64,000 bases of DNA from G963674835 sp963674835 (GCA_963674835.2 CAXXKC010000002.1:1488001-1552000); one strand, 5' to 3'; positions 1-9,117 are shown, counted from the first letter of the stretch. The notes: generated by a model not told the origin, from the sequence alone. Program-made: numbers and translations.

Positions 1-1
1 C

Positions 2-139
2 GTCGTGGAGGAGGACGGGTTCGCGCACTTCGAGCCCGAGGCGAACGGCCCTCACCGCTTTCTGAAGGTCTCGCACGACCAGATCGTGCAGGTGCGCGAG
101 GCGCTGGTGATGCTTTGCAGCGAGCCGCCGAAAAAGTAG
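2..139 (+). CDS. hypothetical protein, C-terminal fragment
   Basis: An open frame enters from the left edge and ends at TAG 137-139, giving 45 residues that start VVEEDGFAHFEPEANGPHRF and end SEPPKK. Codon use is G/C-rich at third positions, as in neighbouring genes, so it looks like the true end of a gene. Most of the protein lies outside the window and no family could be recognised. It converges on the glycosyltransferase at 237-1031. Function unknown. Confidence 0.55.
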   Translation, partial: VVEEDGFAHFEPEANGPHRFLKVSHDQIVQVREALVMLCSEPPKK

Positions 140-220
140 TGCGGCGGGCGGGTTGGTGTTGTGGGATCGCGTCGGTCGAGTGAGGGTGCCCTCACCGCGC
201 GACGTTTGCGATGCGGTATA

Positions 221-250
221 GCCGGGGACGGCTGTGCTACACGGCGTGAG
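221..250. repeat. dispersed palindromic repeat, partial copy
   Basis: AGCCGGGGACGGCTGTGCTACA resembles the hairpin repeats at 19591-19620 and 47704-47733. It lies at the convergent ends of the first two genes, and the TAG stop of the glycosyltransferase falls inside it. Confidence 0.5.
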
Positions 251-1031
251 GACCTGACTTGGACTTGAGATCGTCGAGGTACTGGTTGACCTCGCGGATG
301 TACTGGCGGCCGACGCCGGTGTGGGCTTTGATGAGGTTGTAGTAGAGAATGTACCACAGGGCCAACAGGCCGTCTTTGGTGCCGATCTTCTTTCCCTCTT
401 CGTACGTGCGGCCGTAGTAGGAGATGGGCACCTCGTAGCTGCGGACCTTGGTCTTGCAGATCATGGCGGTGATCTCGACCTCCATGCCGAAACCCTTGCT
501 GGTCAGCCGCAGCGGTTTGATCACGCCGGAACGAAACGCTTTGTAGCACGTTTCGATGTCGGTCATGTTTCGGTTCGTGAGAACGTTCGACAACGAGGTG
601 AGGAAGCTGTTGGCGAGGTAGTGATAGTAGTAAAGCACGCGGGCCGCGCGGCGGACCATGAAGCGGCTCCCGTAGACGACGTCGGCGTTGCCTTCGAGGA
701 TCGGGGCGATCACATCGGGGATTTCGGACGGGTCGTATTCCAGATCGGCATCCTGGACGATAAGGACCTCGCCGCAGGCTTCTTCGACGGCGCGGCGGAT
801 GGCGGCGGTTTTGCCCTGGTTCGAAGGAAGGCGGAAGAAGCGGACTCGCGGTTGCTGGGCCGCCATCTCCTCGACGATGCGGGCGGTGGCATCGGTCGAT
901 CCGTCGTCGACGACGACCACTTCCTTGACGATGTCGCCCAGGGCGAGCACTCGATGGAGAACCCGCTGGACGGTCTCCTCTTCGTTGTAGACGGGCACGA
1001 GAACGGAAAGGATATCGGAGTGAGAAGTCAT
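237..1031 (-). CDS. family 2 glycosyltransferase (dolichol-phosphate mannosyltransferase-like)
   Basis: This is a 264-aa GT-A fold glycosyltransferase of family GT2, expected to transfer a sugar from a nucleotide-sugar to a lipid carrier or envelope glycan. The N-terminus has the usual SVLVPVYNEE strand, the VVDDGSTD nucleotide-binding motif near residue 42 and the metal-binding DAD near 94-96. GSRF and the conserved FGMEVEI region follow, and a hydrophobic LWYILYYNLI stretch near the C-terminus may sit at the membrane. An upstream ATG at 1076 would add 15 proline-rich residues. The downstream ATG was preferred because the family begins there, although neither start has a clear ribosome binding site. 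The acceptor cannot be inferred. Confidence 0.9.
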   Translation of the reverse strand: MTSHSDILSVLVPVYNEEETVQRVLHRVLALGDIVKEVVVVDDGSTDATARIVEEMAAQQPRVRFFRLPSNQGKTAAIRRAVEEACGEVLIVQDADLEYDPSEIPDVIAPILEGNADVVYGSRFMVRRAARVLYYYHYLANSFLTSLSNVLTNRNMTDIETCYKAFRSGVIKPLRLTSKGFGMEVEITAMICKTKVRSYEVPISYYGRTYEEGKKIGTKDGLLALWYILYYNLIKAHTGVGRQYIREVNQYLDDLKSKSGPHAV

Positions 1032-1241
1032 CGTGGCCGGTCGAGGCAGAGGGATCGCGTCCCGAGGAGGAGTCATTCAGTCAAGCACATCGGCCTGGGC
1101 CGCACAAGCCCCCGACGGCCGGCTGTAATCAACCAATAGCATACCGCCCGGGGCCCGGCCAGCCGTATAACCGGAAAATGCCGTGCGTATGCCATGGCCA
1201 GGGCACGTTCCAGGACGTGGCAGGGTCGGCCGGCCAGCGGG

Positions 1242-3884
1242 TTACTGGTCGACGGTCTCGGCAGCGCGAGCGGCTACGGCGTCGGGGGTAGTGTCCAGCG
1301 GCCCGAACGCGACGCTGGCCCAGCCGTCGTCGAGAACGATCTGAGAGACGCCCAGCCCGGCAAGCCGCTGGTCTTCGAGCATGCTGTCGGGCGTGAGCAC
1401 CAAGGGACGCTGCTTCGAGAACGTCTTGCTGAAGATCCCGCGCAGGGCGATCTGCGACCGCAGGTTCAGACCGTCACCGATCAGTTGGATAACGCCTTCG
1501 CGGGCGAACTCGGCGCGGCCCCGGCTGATCTGCGGGCGATAGAAAGCGCGGACCTGGAAGTTCTCCCACTGTTCGCCGCTCTTCGGTTCGAACAACCGGC
1601 CGACCGACACTTGGACGAGCACCTGGCCGTCGCGGCAATGGACTTGCACGGGATTGTCGTCGGCAAACCGAATGGTGATGCCATCGTTTTCGGTCTCGCC
1701 ATCGAGCATCTCGGGGCGGTCGAACCGCGTCGCGATGCGCTGCCGAAGCTCGGCAAGAGTGAGCGTCTGGCCGCTCAGATTGAGTTGTTCGACCATGTTG
1801 ACCAGGGCGGACTCATGAATCTGCAGACTGGCGAGGCTGTTGTTCAGCGCACGGGGCCGGGGCGTGTGCGCGCCAAGCTCGCCTGCGGCCGCCAGACGAA
1901 GCCGCATCGTCATACGCTCTTCGGTCGTCTTGGCGGAGACGATGGTGGGACCGAGCGCCAATTCGGTCAGCGGGTCGAACAGGTGTTGTTTGAGGCGGTC
2001 GGACGCTTTGACAAGGCGGCTATCGGCCTCGCGGTCGATCTGCCGCTTCACGCGATTGGACAGCTTCCACTCGACTTCGCGGCGGATCTGAGGCTGTTTG
2101 TCCTTAGCCTGGGATCGCGCAATACCCTGGGCGACCGATCCGAGGAGCGGGACGGCATCGAACTCGGTGCGGACGGATCGGACCATGGTTTGGTTCTGGA
2201 CGTCGACCTCGGCCGGCTGCAGGGCGACGCCGTGCACGCCGAGCTCGATCTCCTTGCTGGCGGCGAAGTCGGACCAGCTGCTGTTGAAGACAGTTGCGGG
2301 GCCACTGTTGGACGCGGTTTCGGAGGCAACTTGGCCGCGGATCTCCAACGCTGCCCGAAGACGGCGATCGTCGGGAAGAAAACGGAAGGCGACTTTGGTG
2401 GTGGTCAGGGCCTGACCGCGGACCGGTTGGCCAAGCACATGATCGTCGACGGATTCGAGCACGGGTTTGCGATCGGGAACCAGGCGGTTGAGCAGGTCGG
2501 CGGTAACCGTCACTCGGAAATTGGCGTTGCGGTAGTACGCTTCGAGCAGCTCGCCCAAGCGACGCTCTTGCGGGACCGGGGAACTCATCAAGCGGACCGT
2601 TTCAGTGGCGAGGACGCGGGCATCGCTGGAAAGACCGTCGTGCTCGTAGCGTTCGAGACTCTCGAGCAGGCGATGCACGGGTGCCGGATCGCTTGCCCAG
2701 TAGCGCAACTGACCGGCCAGGCGGGTCAGCGGCGGACTGCTCGCGATGCGCATTTGTTCCGGTGTCATGGGCACCCGGCTCAGGCGGCGCAGGATCTCTG
2801 CGGCCAGCAGTTGCGACGGAATCTCGGCCGAAGGATCGCTCAGGTTGCGAAGCGATTTGAGTTCGAGATAGGATCGCCACGGCTCGGGCGCGGGCAGCCC
2901 GGCGAGGAACTCGTCGACGTCGTTGAGACAGCTCGCCAGTTGCTTCGGATCAGGCTCCGCGTGGCGCCCGGTCATCGCATCGACGCCACCGATTGACAAC
3001 ACCTGTTTCCAGATGCGCGCGCGACGATACAGGGCATGCCGGGCACGACGCAGCTCCGGCGTGGTGGGCTGCTCGGCCAAATCGGTGGCCAGCCGCTCGG
3101 CCTCCTGGCAAAGTTCCATGAGGCGGTCCACAACGGCCATCGCCTCGTCGCTATGGAGGTCTACGGCCGTGGCCAACTGCTGCACCTGATCTTGGACCTC
3201 TTGGGCCCACTGAGCGGCCTTGGGCTGGTTGGAAAGACGGCTAAGGTAGTCGAGCAGTCCGACCGGTTCACACCAGACCGAGGCGGGCGGGGAAGGGGCC
3301 GGCTCGGCGTCCGCTTCGGGCTCTGGCTCGGGAGCCAGGGTGGCGGGATATCTGATGCCGATCGGTTCGATCGGCGCGACAGGCTCATCCGGCACGGGCA
3401 ATCGGATGATGTCGGAGGTCTTCGCCGCCTCGAGCGAGGGTCCGGTATCGATGCAGGCATCGTTGTCGACGGCGTCGTCTGGCTCGTCTGTCGGGTTTGC
3501 CTCTTCGGGAGTGCTGGCGGGGGAGTCGATCAAGGCAGGCTCGGGAAGGTCTTGCGGGACCAATGCTGGCAACGAGGCGACCATGGCTGCGGGCTGGGCG
3601 GCTTCGTCCGATGCCGGCAGCACTTCGGGTACCGCCGGCGGTTGGTCGGGAACTTCAACCAGCGAGGGAATCGTAGCCAGCTGCGGCGCGACGGATCGGT
3701 GTTCGTCGGCCATCGGCTCCTCGGTTGGGGGCACACAGGCGATCGAGCCCGAGTCGTGCGAAGCGGGTACAGGCTCATCGCGGATTGGTCGTTCCCACGC
3801 GCGCGGCGAGAGCGTGCTGAGCACAAACAGGCATAGCAGGACACCAACAACAGGCCAAATGGCATTGTCCCGAGCGTTGCTCAT
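1242..3884 (-). CDS. membrane-anchored hypothetical protein, planctomycete paralog family
   Basis: An 880-aa protein of unknown function. A GGGAGA ribosome binding site supports the start at 3884 rather than the upstream ATG at 4067. Residues about 9-26 (IWPVVGVLLCLFVLSTL) form one membrane anchor. About 200 Pro/Glu/Asp-rich residues follow, probably a periplasmic spacer, then a helical part and a C-terminal domain. The C-terminal half is homologous to the protein at 17157-19271: both have an ILGxxxxGxxxTTxxVxxxxxP segment, an ETAS motif, an RLDQQ/RQIDRE-like helical segment and a conserved IHESAxxN motif. It is a single-gene unit with no informative neighbours. Confident as a gene; function not known. 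Confidence 0.85.
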   Translation of the reverse strand: MSNARDNAIWPVVGVLLCLFVLSTLSPRAWERPIRDEPVPASHDSGSIACVPPTEEPMADEHRSVAPQLATIPSLVEVPDQPPAVPEVLPASDEAAQPAAMVASLPALVPQDLPEPALIDSPASTPEEANPTDEPDDAVDNDACIDTGPSLEAAKTSDIIRLPVPDEPVAPIEPIGIRYPATLAPEPEPEADAEPAPSPPASVWCEPVGLLDYLSRLSNQPKAAQWAQEVQDQVQQLATAVDLHSDEAMAVVDRLMELCQEAERLATDLAEQPTTPELRRARHALYRRARIWKQVLSIGGVDAMTGRHAEPDPKQLASCLNDVDEFLAGLPAPEPWRSYLELKSLRNLSDPSAEIPSQLLAAEILRRLSRVPMTPEQMRIASSPPLTRLAGQLRYWASDPAPVHRLLESLERYEHDGLSSDARVLATETVRLMSSPVPQERRLGELLEAYYRNANFRVTVTADLLNRLVPDRKPVLESVDDHVLGQPVRGQALTTTKVAFRFLPDDRRLRAALEIRGQVASETASNSGPATVFNSSWSDFAASKEIELGVHGVALQPAEVDVQNQTMVRSVRTEFDAVPLLGSVAQGIARSQAKDKQPQIRREVEWKLSNRVKRQIDREADSRLVKASDRLKQHLFDPLTELALGPTIVSAKTTEERMTMRLRLAAAGELGAHTPRPRALNNSLASLQIHESALVNMVEQLNLSGQTLTLAELRQRIATRFDRPEMLDGETENDGITIRFADDNPVQVHCRDGQVLVQVSVGRLFEPKSGEQWENFQVRAFYRPQISRGRAEFAREGVIQLIGDGLNLRSQIALRGIFSKTFSKQRPLVLTPDSMLEDQRLAGLGVSQIVLDDGWASVAFGPLDTTPDAVAARAAETVDQ

Positions 3885-4311
3885 ATCGGTTTCTCCCGGC
3901 TGATTCCGGACGTTGATCCCCAAAGGTGTTAGACCCGCAGCAAAAGACTTTGAAGGCGATGAATGAGCAGGCTGCGGGTTACGCGAAATATGGAGCGGGG
4001 CTTCCAACCGCACAAAGGTGAGCGCGCAGTCGACGCCACCTATTCCCCATCGGTCGCAAGCGGGCACTAGGTATAGAGAAGACAGACTCAGTGTGCGACA
4101 ACCACTCAGCGCACCACAGACAGAGGGGGCGAACCGGGTCGAGGCCTACGGTAGGACACCCCTTGTGAGCGATCGGCGATAGCTCGGACACAACCATGCA
4201 CCGAGAAGGACAACGAGGGCGCGCACGAAATCTGGGATAGACAGGAAGACAGGGCAGGACCACGCACGTGGCCGAGCGGCACGTTTCAGGTGGCGCAGTG
4301 CGACCGCCAGG
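3885..4311. other. intergenic stretch without a recognisable gene
   Basis: This gap lies between the cupin gene stop and the start of the 880-aa anchored protein, both on the - strand. Short open frames in it have no ribosome binding site or recognisable similarity. No tRNA-like TTCGAATC arm or strong hairpin was seen. It probably holds the promoter of the downstream gene. Confidence 0.5.
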
Positions 4312-4677
4312 CTACGGCTCGCGCAAGACGGTGTCGTCGTGCTCGTAACCGGGAGCACAGCAGCAGAGGAATTTGAGGACACCGGCGCCCGTGTTGGCGA
4401 TCTGGTGTTCGGCCCCGGGGGGAATGGCGATGGCATCGCCCGGGCCGACGTCCCTTAACTCGTCACCGACCTGCATCCGGCCGAGGCCCTCGAGGATGTA
4501 GTAGATTTCTTCGGTCCGGCCATGGCGATGGGGCGTCGTGCTGGCGCCGGCGGGTAGGCGGGCTTCGGCGAGTGTTTGGTTGCGGATGCACGAATTGCGA
4601 TAAGCCAGAAGCTCGCGAATCTCGGACCCGTCTTTGGTAGTGAAGGCAGGTACTTCGTCAATGTTGCGGACGTCCAT
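4312..4677 (-). CDS. single-domain cupin protein
   Basis: A 121-aa protein consisting of one cupin beta-barrel. Motif 1 is GASTTPHRHGRTEEIYYILEG, with metal ligands H50, H52 and E56. Motif 2 is GDAIAIPPGAEHQIAN, with H91 as the fourth ligand. All four ligands are present, so a divalent metal should bind. Small cupins of this type act as sugar isomerases, dioxygenases or sensors, and the substrate cannot be deduced. It lies just downstream of rsmD on the same strand with a 21-nt gap, so it may be co-transcribed. The C-terminus has an unusual CCC triplet. Confidence 0.88.
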   Translation of the reverse strand: MDVRNIDEVPAFTTKDGSEIRELLAYRNSCIRNQTLAEARLPAGASTTPHRHGRTEEIYYILEGLGRMQVGDELRDVGPGDAIAIPPGAEHQIANTGAGVLKFLCCCAPGYEHDDTVLREP

Positions 4678-4698
4678 GGTTGGTCTCCCCGAAAGCGG

Positions 4699-5343
4699 CT
4701 ATGCGGAGGGCCGTTCATCGGCCGGCTTTCGCCAGATTCCGACCACGGCAGGCGGATAGGCTCGGACATCCCAGGCTCCCGGCTGGGGCAACAGAGCGAA
4801 ATCGAAGCGATCGTCGGCCTCGACCGCAAACGTGCTGCCCGGCGGGGCATCGCTCATCAGGCGGTCGATCACTTCGAGCATCGACTGCGCCTGGTCCACA
4901 AAGAGGGCATACGGGGGCGAGCAGAAGACGGTCCATGGGACAGAGTCGCCTAGGGCGTGGCGAGTCGCCCAGAAGAACACATTGGCCGCGACGACGTTGG
5001 TCCGGTCCTGGACGCCCAGCGTGGCGATGTTCTCGTGGATGATCTTGATCGTCGGGTAGTGCTGTTCGATCAGGGTGGCCGTCGCGGCGCCGCGGCTGAG
5101 CGCTTCGAGTGCCAGCGCGCCGGTTCCGGCGAACAGATCGATCGCATGGGTGCCTCGAACGCCGGGGCCGATGAGATTGAAAACGGCCTCGCGTACGCGG
5201 TCTTTCATGGGCCGAACTCGTGGATCGCCACCGTAGCGGAGTTTGCGTCCGCGGAACTCACCCCCCACGATGCGCAGCCCAACCACCCCGCCGGTCGAGC
5301 ACGGCGTGGGGCGTTGAGGTCGAGAGGGGCGTCGTCGGGCCAT
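4699..5343 (-). CDS. rsmD: 16S rRNA (guanine(966)-N(2))-methyltransferase RsmD
   Basis: A 214-aa class I SAM-dependent methyltransferase matching RsmD, which methylates G966 of 16S rRNA during 30S assembly. The family-specific VRPMKDRVREAVFN segment is at about 43-56 (usually VRPTxDRVREAlFN). The SAM-binding loop DLFAGTGALALEALSRGA is at about 69-86. The catalytic motif IV is SPPY at 142-145, where RsmD usually has (D/N)PPY; Ser is tolerated in related amino-methyltransferases. The length fits the family apart from about 20 extra basic residues at the N-terminus. The cupin gene follows in the same direction. Confidence 0.9.
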   Translation of the reverse strand: MARRRPSRPQRPTPCSTGGVVGLRIVGGEFRGRKLRYGGDPRVRPMKDRVREAVFNLIGPGVRGTHAIDLFAGTGALALEALSRGAATATLIEQHYPTIKIIHENIATLGVQDRTNVVAANVFFWATRHALGDSVPWTVFCSPPYALFVDQAQSMLEVIDRLMSDAPPGSTFAVEADDRFDFALLPQPGAWDVRAYPPAVVGIWRKPADERPSA

Positions 5344-5546
5344 GAACTGTGCGGAGCCGTCAGGCGTAACGGGGAAAGGGGGCGGTCATAGGGGTCGCCG
5401 AGTGCGCCCAGCTTGCCGAAGAGGCGGCAGATGAATCGGCCGCCCCCCCCGGACAAACGGCTTGCAGTATGGTACCGTAAAGGGCAAGCACCGGGAAGGC
5501 CGCGTGTGTGGGGCGGGCCGTCGCCGAGCACTGATTCTGCACGATT

Positions 5547-5737
5547 CACTAGAGCGCGTTCGACGTAACCGTAGCGTGTATTTCGCCTTCGGAACCGTAC
5601 AAACACGCCGCCGCGAACGCTACAGTTGAGTGCGACACGCACTAGATCGCGTTCGGTGTAATCGTAGCGTGTATTTCGCTTTCGGAACCGTAGAAACACG
5701 CCGCCGCGAACGCTACAGTTAAGTGCGACACGCACTA
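5547..5737. repeat. two-copy 93-bp tandem direct repeat
   Basis: Units start CACTAGA at 5547 and 5640, and a third start (CACTAAAG) occurs at 5733, giving a period of exactly 93 bp. The two units differ at only a handful of positions. Each unit contains GTAGCGTGTATTTCGC followed by GCGAACGCTACAG, so it can fold into a long imperfect hairpin (GTAGCG/CGCTAC arms). A related fragment lies at 23891-23940. The repeat ends directly at the ribosome binding site of the cyclophilin gene. The rest of the rsmD-cyclophilin gap (5344-5546) shows no gene. Confidence 0.85.
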
Positions 5738-5749
5738 AAGGAGCCCATG

Positions 5750-6922
5750 ATGCCGAGTTGTCTGCGAGGGGCCGTTCTGCTGTCACTGGCCCTAATGGTT
5801 GTTCCGGCGGTTGCCCAGCAAGCGAAAACTGCTGATGCTGCGAAGACGCCCGCCCCGACGTTCGGTCCGAAGCATGCCGAGTTTGTGAAGCTCTTCGACC
5901 AATGGAAGGGCGTGTTGCAGAAGCTTCGGGACCTGCGGGACCAGTATCAAGAGGCGAGACAGGGTCAGAAAGAAGACATCACCCTGGAGTATGACAAGTT
6001 GCTCCGCGAGGGCGAAGCGATGCAGGCGAAGGTGGTGGATGCCGCACTGGCAGCGTTCAACGAGGCGCCGCGAGCCGACAAGCAGTTGACCGGATTCCTG
6101 GTCAATGTCGCCTACGCCGACGTGACATCGGACCGATACGAGGAAACGCTGCAGCTCGTCCAACCGCTGATCGCTCAGGGCATTCCCGAAGAGAGCAAGC
6201 AACTGCAACGCATCTACAGTTGGGCGGGCAATGCGGCGTTCGCCGTCGGCGATTGGGACATGGCCGAAAAGTACCTCAAGAAGGCCATCGATCTGGGCGA
6301 GGCCGGCAAGGCCGACGCGCAGTACTTGTCGCTAATACCGTACTATCGGAAGGTGTGGCCCAAGGAAAAGGAGATTCGCGAGGCGGAAGCCAAGGCCGAC
6401 GACCTGCCACGCGTTCTGTTGAGGACGAACAAGGGCGACATCGTGGTGGAGCTGTTCGAGAACGAGGCCCCGAACACGGTGGCAAATTTCATCTCGCTGG
6501 TCGAGAAGGGTCTCTACAACGGGCTGATGTTTCACCGCGTGCTGGAGGCATTCATGGCGCAAGGAGGGTGCCCGCTCGGACAGGGAAGTGGCGGGCCAGG
6601 GTATGCGATTGCGTGTGAGTGCTACCAGCCGAATCACCGGCTGCACTTCCGCGGTACGCTGAGCATGGCGCACCGGGGTCGCGATACGGGCGGGTCGCAG
6701 TTCTTCCTCACGTTTGTGCCGACGCAGCACTTGGATGGCAAGCACACGGTGTTCGGACGCGTGGTCAAAGGAATGGACGTCTTGGGCAAGCTGCAGCGGC
6801 GCGATCCGGAAGACCCGAACGCACCGGAACCCGACAAGATCCTGGAGGCCAAGGTGCTCCGGAAACGGGACCATCCCTATGAGCCCAAAACGATTCCGGA
6901 AACCATGCCAACCGGACAGTAA
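5750..6922 (+). CDS. exported peptidylprolyl isomerase, cyclophilin type, with helical N-terminal region
   Basis: A 390-aa protein with a signal peptide (LRGAVLLSLALMVVPAVAQQ). A helical TPR-like region of about 190 residues follows, then a C-terminal cyclophilin domain at about 225-360. The domain keeps the active-site segments FHRVLEAFMAQGG, GTLSMAHRG and SQFFLTF, and ends with GKHTVFGRVVKGMDVL. It should catalyse cis-trans prolyl isomerisation in the periplasm or paryphoplasm, probably assisting folding of exported proteins. AAAGGAG lies 6 nt before ATG 5750; an ATG at 5747 is also possible. A GC-rich hairpin at 6936-6960 follows the stop. Confidence 0.9.
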   Translation: MPSCLRGAVLLSLALMVVPAVAQQAKTADAAKTPAPTFGPKHAEFVKLFDQWKGVLQKLRDLRDQYQEARQGQKEDITLEYDKLLREGEAMQAKVVDAALAAFNEAPRADKQLTGFLVNVAYADVTSDRYEETLQLVQPLIAQGIPEESKQLQRIYSWAGNAAFAVGDWDMAEKYLKKAIDLGEAGKADAQYLSLIPYYRKVWPKEKEIREAEAKADDLPRVLLRTNKGDIVVELFENEAPNTVANFISLVEKGLYNGLMFHRVLEAFMAQGGCPLGQGSGGPGYAIACECYQPNHRLHFRGTLSMAHRGRDTGGSQFFLTFVPTQHLDGKHTVFGRVVKGMDVLGKLQRRDPEDPNAPEPDKILEAKVLRKRDHPYEPKTIPETMPTGQ

Positions 6923-6935
6923 CGCAAAGCATCGG

Positions 6936-6960
6936 GCGGGCGCCGACCGTTGGCGCCCGC
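6936..6960. terminator. hairpin between convergent genes
   Basis: GCGGGCGCC at 6936-6944 and GGCGCCCGC at 6952-6960 form a perfect 9-bp stem with a 7-nt loop. It lies 14 nt after the cyclophilin stop and before the end of the convergent DUF1844 gene. There is no U-tract, so it may act bidirectionally only in combination with other factors. Confidence 0.6.
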
Positions 6961-6985
6961 TTCGGCGGTGGGCAACGCCCGATGG

Positions 6986-7444
6986 TCAGTCGCCGGCGGC
7001 TGGGGACGCGGGGGGAGTGTGCTGGGCGACCGCTACATAGCCCATGCGCAGCTCGTGGAGGAGGCTGTCGAGGATCGTGGTTTCCTCGGGCGTGCGATTG
7101 CCCTGGGTCTTCTCCTGGAGCATCTGGATCATATCGATGAGGTGCCGGGCCTGATTCAGCCGGGCCTCGGTCTTGCCGGTGAGCGGATCGGGCGCGACGC
7201 CGAGGGCGGCCATCGCCTGCATGCCAAGCGTGGTGGCCAGCATGGCAAGGCTGGGTGGTGGGAGCGGACTGTCGGGGATGTCGGCAGACGGCGGAGTCGA
7301 GGCGGCGTCGGTCGGTTCGTGTTCCGGCTGCTCCTTGGCGGCCTGCTCCTCTTCGGCCTGCTCTTTCTCCGCCTGCACGCGGCTTTTCCAGTCTTCGTCG
7401 ATGAAGATCTTCTTTTCCGAGGGCTGATCGGTCTGGTCGGTCAC
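6986..7444 (-). CDS. DUF1844 domain-containing protein
   Basis: A 152-aa cytoplasmic protein. The first half is acidic and rich in Glu/Ala/Pro. The second half, from about residue 65 (SLAMLATTLGMQAMAALG) to the end (DSLLHELRMGYVAV), matches the DUF1844 family, which is common in planctomycetes and has no assigned biochemical role. The start is a GTG inside a GTGA overlap with the pyrG stop, which indicates translational coupling to CTP synthase. Confidence 0.85.
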   Translation of the reverse strand: MTDQTDQPSEKKIFIDEDWKSRVQAEKEQAEEEQAAKEQPEHEPTDAASTPPSADIPDSPLPPPSLAMLATTLGMQAMAALGVAPDPLTGKTEARLNQARHLIDMIQMLQEKTQGNRTPEETTILDSLLHELRMGYVAVAQHTPPASPAAGD

Positions 7445-9117
7445 GGGTGTTGGCTCGCCATGGTCTTGGGGTTTTCGGAAGTCTTGCCGTCGCTTTCGGT
7501 GGCGACTTTGCCGGCGCGGCTGCGATGCTCGACGGCCGCACCGATGAAGCCGTGGAATAGCGGATGAGGTCGCGTCGGTTGCGACTTGAACTCGGGATGG
7601 AACTGCACGGCGACGAACCAGGGATGGTCGGGGATTTCGATGATCTCGACGAGGCTGTCGTCAGGGCTGGTTCCCACAGCGTGCATGCCGGCCGCGGCGT
7701 ACTGGGACCGGTAGGCGTTGTTGAACTCGTAGCGGTGCCGGTGACGCTCGGAGACTTCGACGGCGCCGTAACAGGTCGCCGCGCGGCTGCCCGGAGCGAG
7801 CTTGGCCGGCTGAGCTCCCAGACGCATGGTGCCCCCCTTGTCGGTAATCGTTTTCTGCTCGTCGAGCAGGCAGATCACGGGGTGGGGATTGTCCTTGTCG
7901 AATTCGGTGGAATTGGCGCGGTCCAATCCCAGTTCGTTGCGGCCGAACTCGACGACGGCGCACTGCATGCCCAAACAAATGCCCAGGAAAGGAATGCCCC
8001 GTTGGCGTGCGAATCGCACGGCTTCGATCTTGCCTTCGATGCCGCGTTCGCCGAAGCCGCCGGGGATGAGGATGCCATCGACTCCGGACAACAGACGCTC
8101 GGGTCCTTCGCGTTGGACGGCTTCGCTATGGATTCGCTGGATGCGGATCTGGGCACGCTGGGCGATGCCGGCGTGATCGAGCGATTCGTAAATCGACTTG
8201 TAGGCGTCGCGGTGCTCGGAGTACTTGCCGACGACGGCGATGCTGATCTCGTGCTCGGGGTTGCGGAGGCGATGGACGAGGTCGCGCCAGTCGTCCAGCT
8301 CCAGCGCGCCCGCCTTGAGTGCGAGCTTGCGCACGATGAGTTCGTCCAGTCCGTGCTCGACAAGGCTCATGGGAACTTCGTAGATCGAAAAGTCCTTGTC
8401 CTTCTCCTCGATGACGGCTTCCAGGGGAACGTTGCAGAAGAGGGCGATCTTGGCGCGTTCGTCGTGGCTGAGCGACCGTTCGGTGCGGCAGATGAGGATG
8501 TCGGGCTGGATACCGATCTGCCGCAGCAGGCCGACGGAGTGCTGCGTAGGCTTGGTCTTGAGCTCGGCAGCCGCCTTGAGGTAGGGAACAAGCGTCAGGT
8601 GGATATAGAGGCAGTTTTCCTTGCCGACATCGAGGGAAAACTGGCGGATCGCCTCGAGGAAGGGCTGGCTCTCGATATCGCCGACGGTGCCGCCGATTTC
8701 GGTGATGACGACGTCGACGTCCTCGCCGCTAAGCTTGCCGACGACGCCCTTGATTTCATTGGTGATATGGGGGATGACCTGAACGGTTTGCCCGAGGAAC
8801 TCACCACGGCGTTCCTTGTTGATCACCGACTGGTAGATCTGGCCGGTAGTGTGGTTGCTCCAGCGGGTCAACGGGCTATTGGTGAATCGTTCGTAGTGGC
8901 CGAGGTCGAGGTCCGTTTCGCTGCCGTCGTCCAGCACGTACACCTCGCCGTGCTGGTAGGGGCTCATCGTGCCGGGGTCGACGTTGATGTAGGGATCGAG
9001 TTTCTGCATGCGAACGCGGAGTCCGCGATGTTCCAACAGCATGCCGATCGAAGCACTGGTCAGTCCTTTGCCGAGGGAGCTCACGACGCCGCCGGTAACG
9101 AAGATGTGTTTGGTCAT
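7441..9117 (-). CDS. pyrG: CTP synthase
   Basis: A 558-aa glutamine-dependent CTP synthase converting UTP, ATP and glutamine to CTP. The N-terminal synthetase domain starts MTKHIFVTGGVVSSLGKGL and keeps the PYxNxDPGTMSPYQHGEV region. The C-terminal class I amidotransferase domain has the nucleophile Cys in FLGICLGMQ (about residue 380) and the His/Glu pair in QFHPEFKS (about 506-512). A short extra tail follows the usual C-terminus. It sits downstream of kdsB on the same strand, so it may supply the CTP used by KdsB, and it overlaps the DUF1844 gene by 4 nt. Confidence 0.97.
   Translation of the reverse strand: MTKHIFVTGGVVSSLGKGLTSASIGMLLEHRGLRVRMQKLDPYINVDPGTMSPYQHGEVYVLDDGSETDLDLGHYERFTNSPLTRWSNHTTGQIYQSVINKERRGEFLGQTVQVIPHITNEIKGVVGKLSGEDVDVVITEIGGTVGDIESQPFLEAIRQFSLDVGKENCLYIHLTLVPYLKAAAELKTKPTQHSVGLLRQIGIQPDILICRTERSLSHDERAKIALFCNVPLEAVIEEKDKDFSIYEVPMSLVEHGLDELIVRKLALKAGALELDDWRDLVHRLRNPEHEISIAVVGKYSEHRDAYKSIYESLDHAGIAQRAQIRIQRIHSEAVQREGPERLLSGVDGILIPGGFGERGIEGKIEAVRFARQRGIPFLGICLGMQCAVVEFGRNELGLDRANSTEFDKDNPHPVICLLDEQKTITDKGGTMRLGAQPAKLAPGSRAATCYGAVEVSERHRHRYEFNNAYRSQYAAAGMHAVGTSPDDSLVEIIEIPDHPWFVAVQFHPEFKSQPTRPHPLFHGFIGAAVEHRSRAGKVATESDGKTSENPKTMASQHP

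Noticed and set aside
1194..2996. A 600-codon + strand frame opposite the 880-aa anchored protein
   Set aside because: Low-complexity composition and no ribosome binding site; the opposite frame has a signal anchor and a homolog in the window.
3885..4311. A tRNA or other RNA gene in the gap
   Set aside because: No T-arm (GGTTCGAATCC-like), no cloverleaf pairing and no CCA end could be found.
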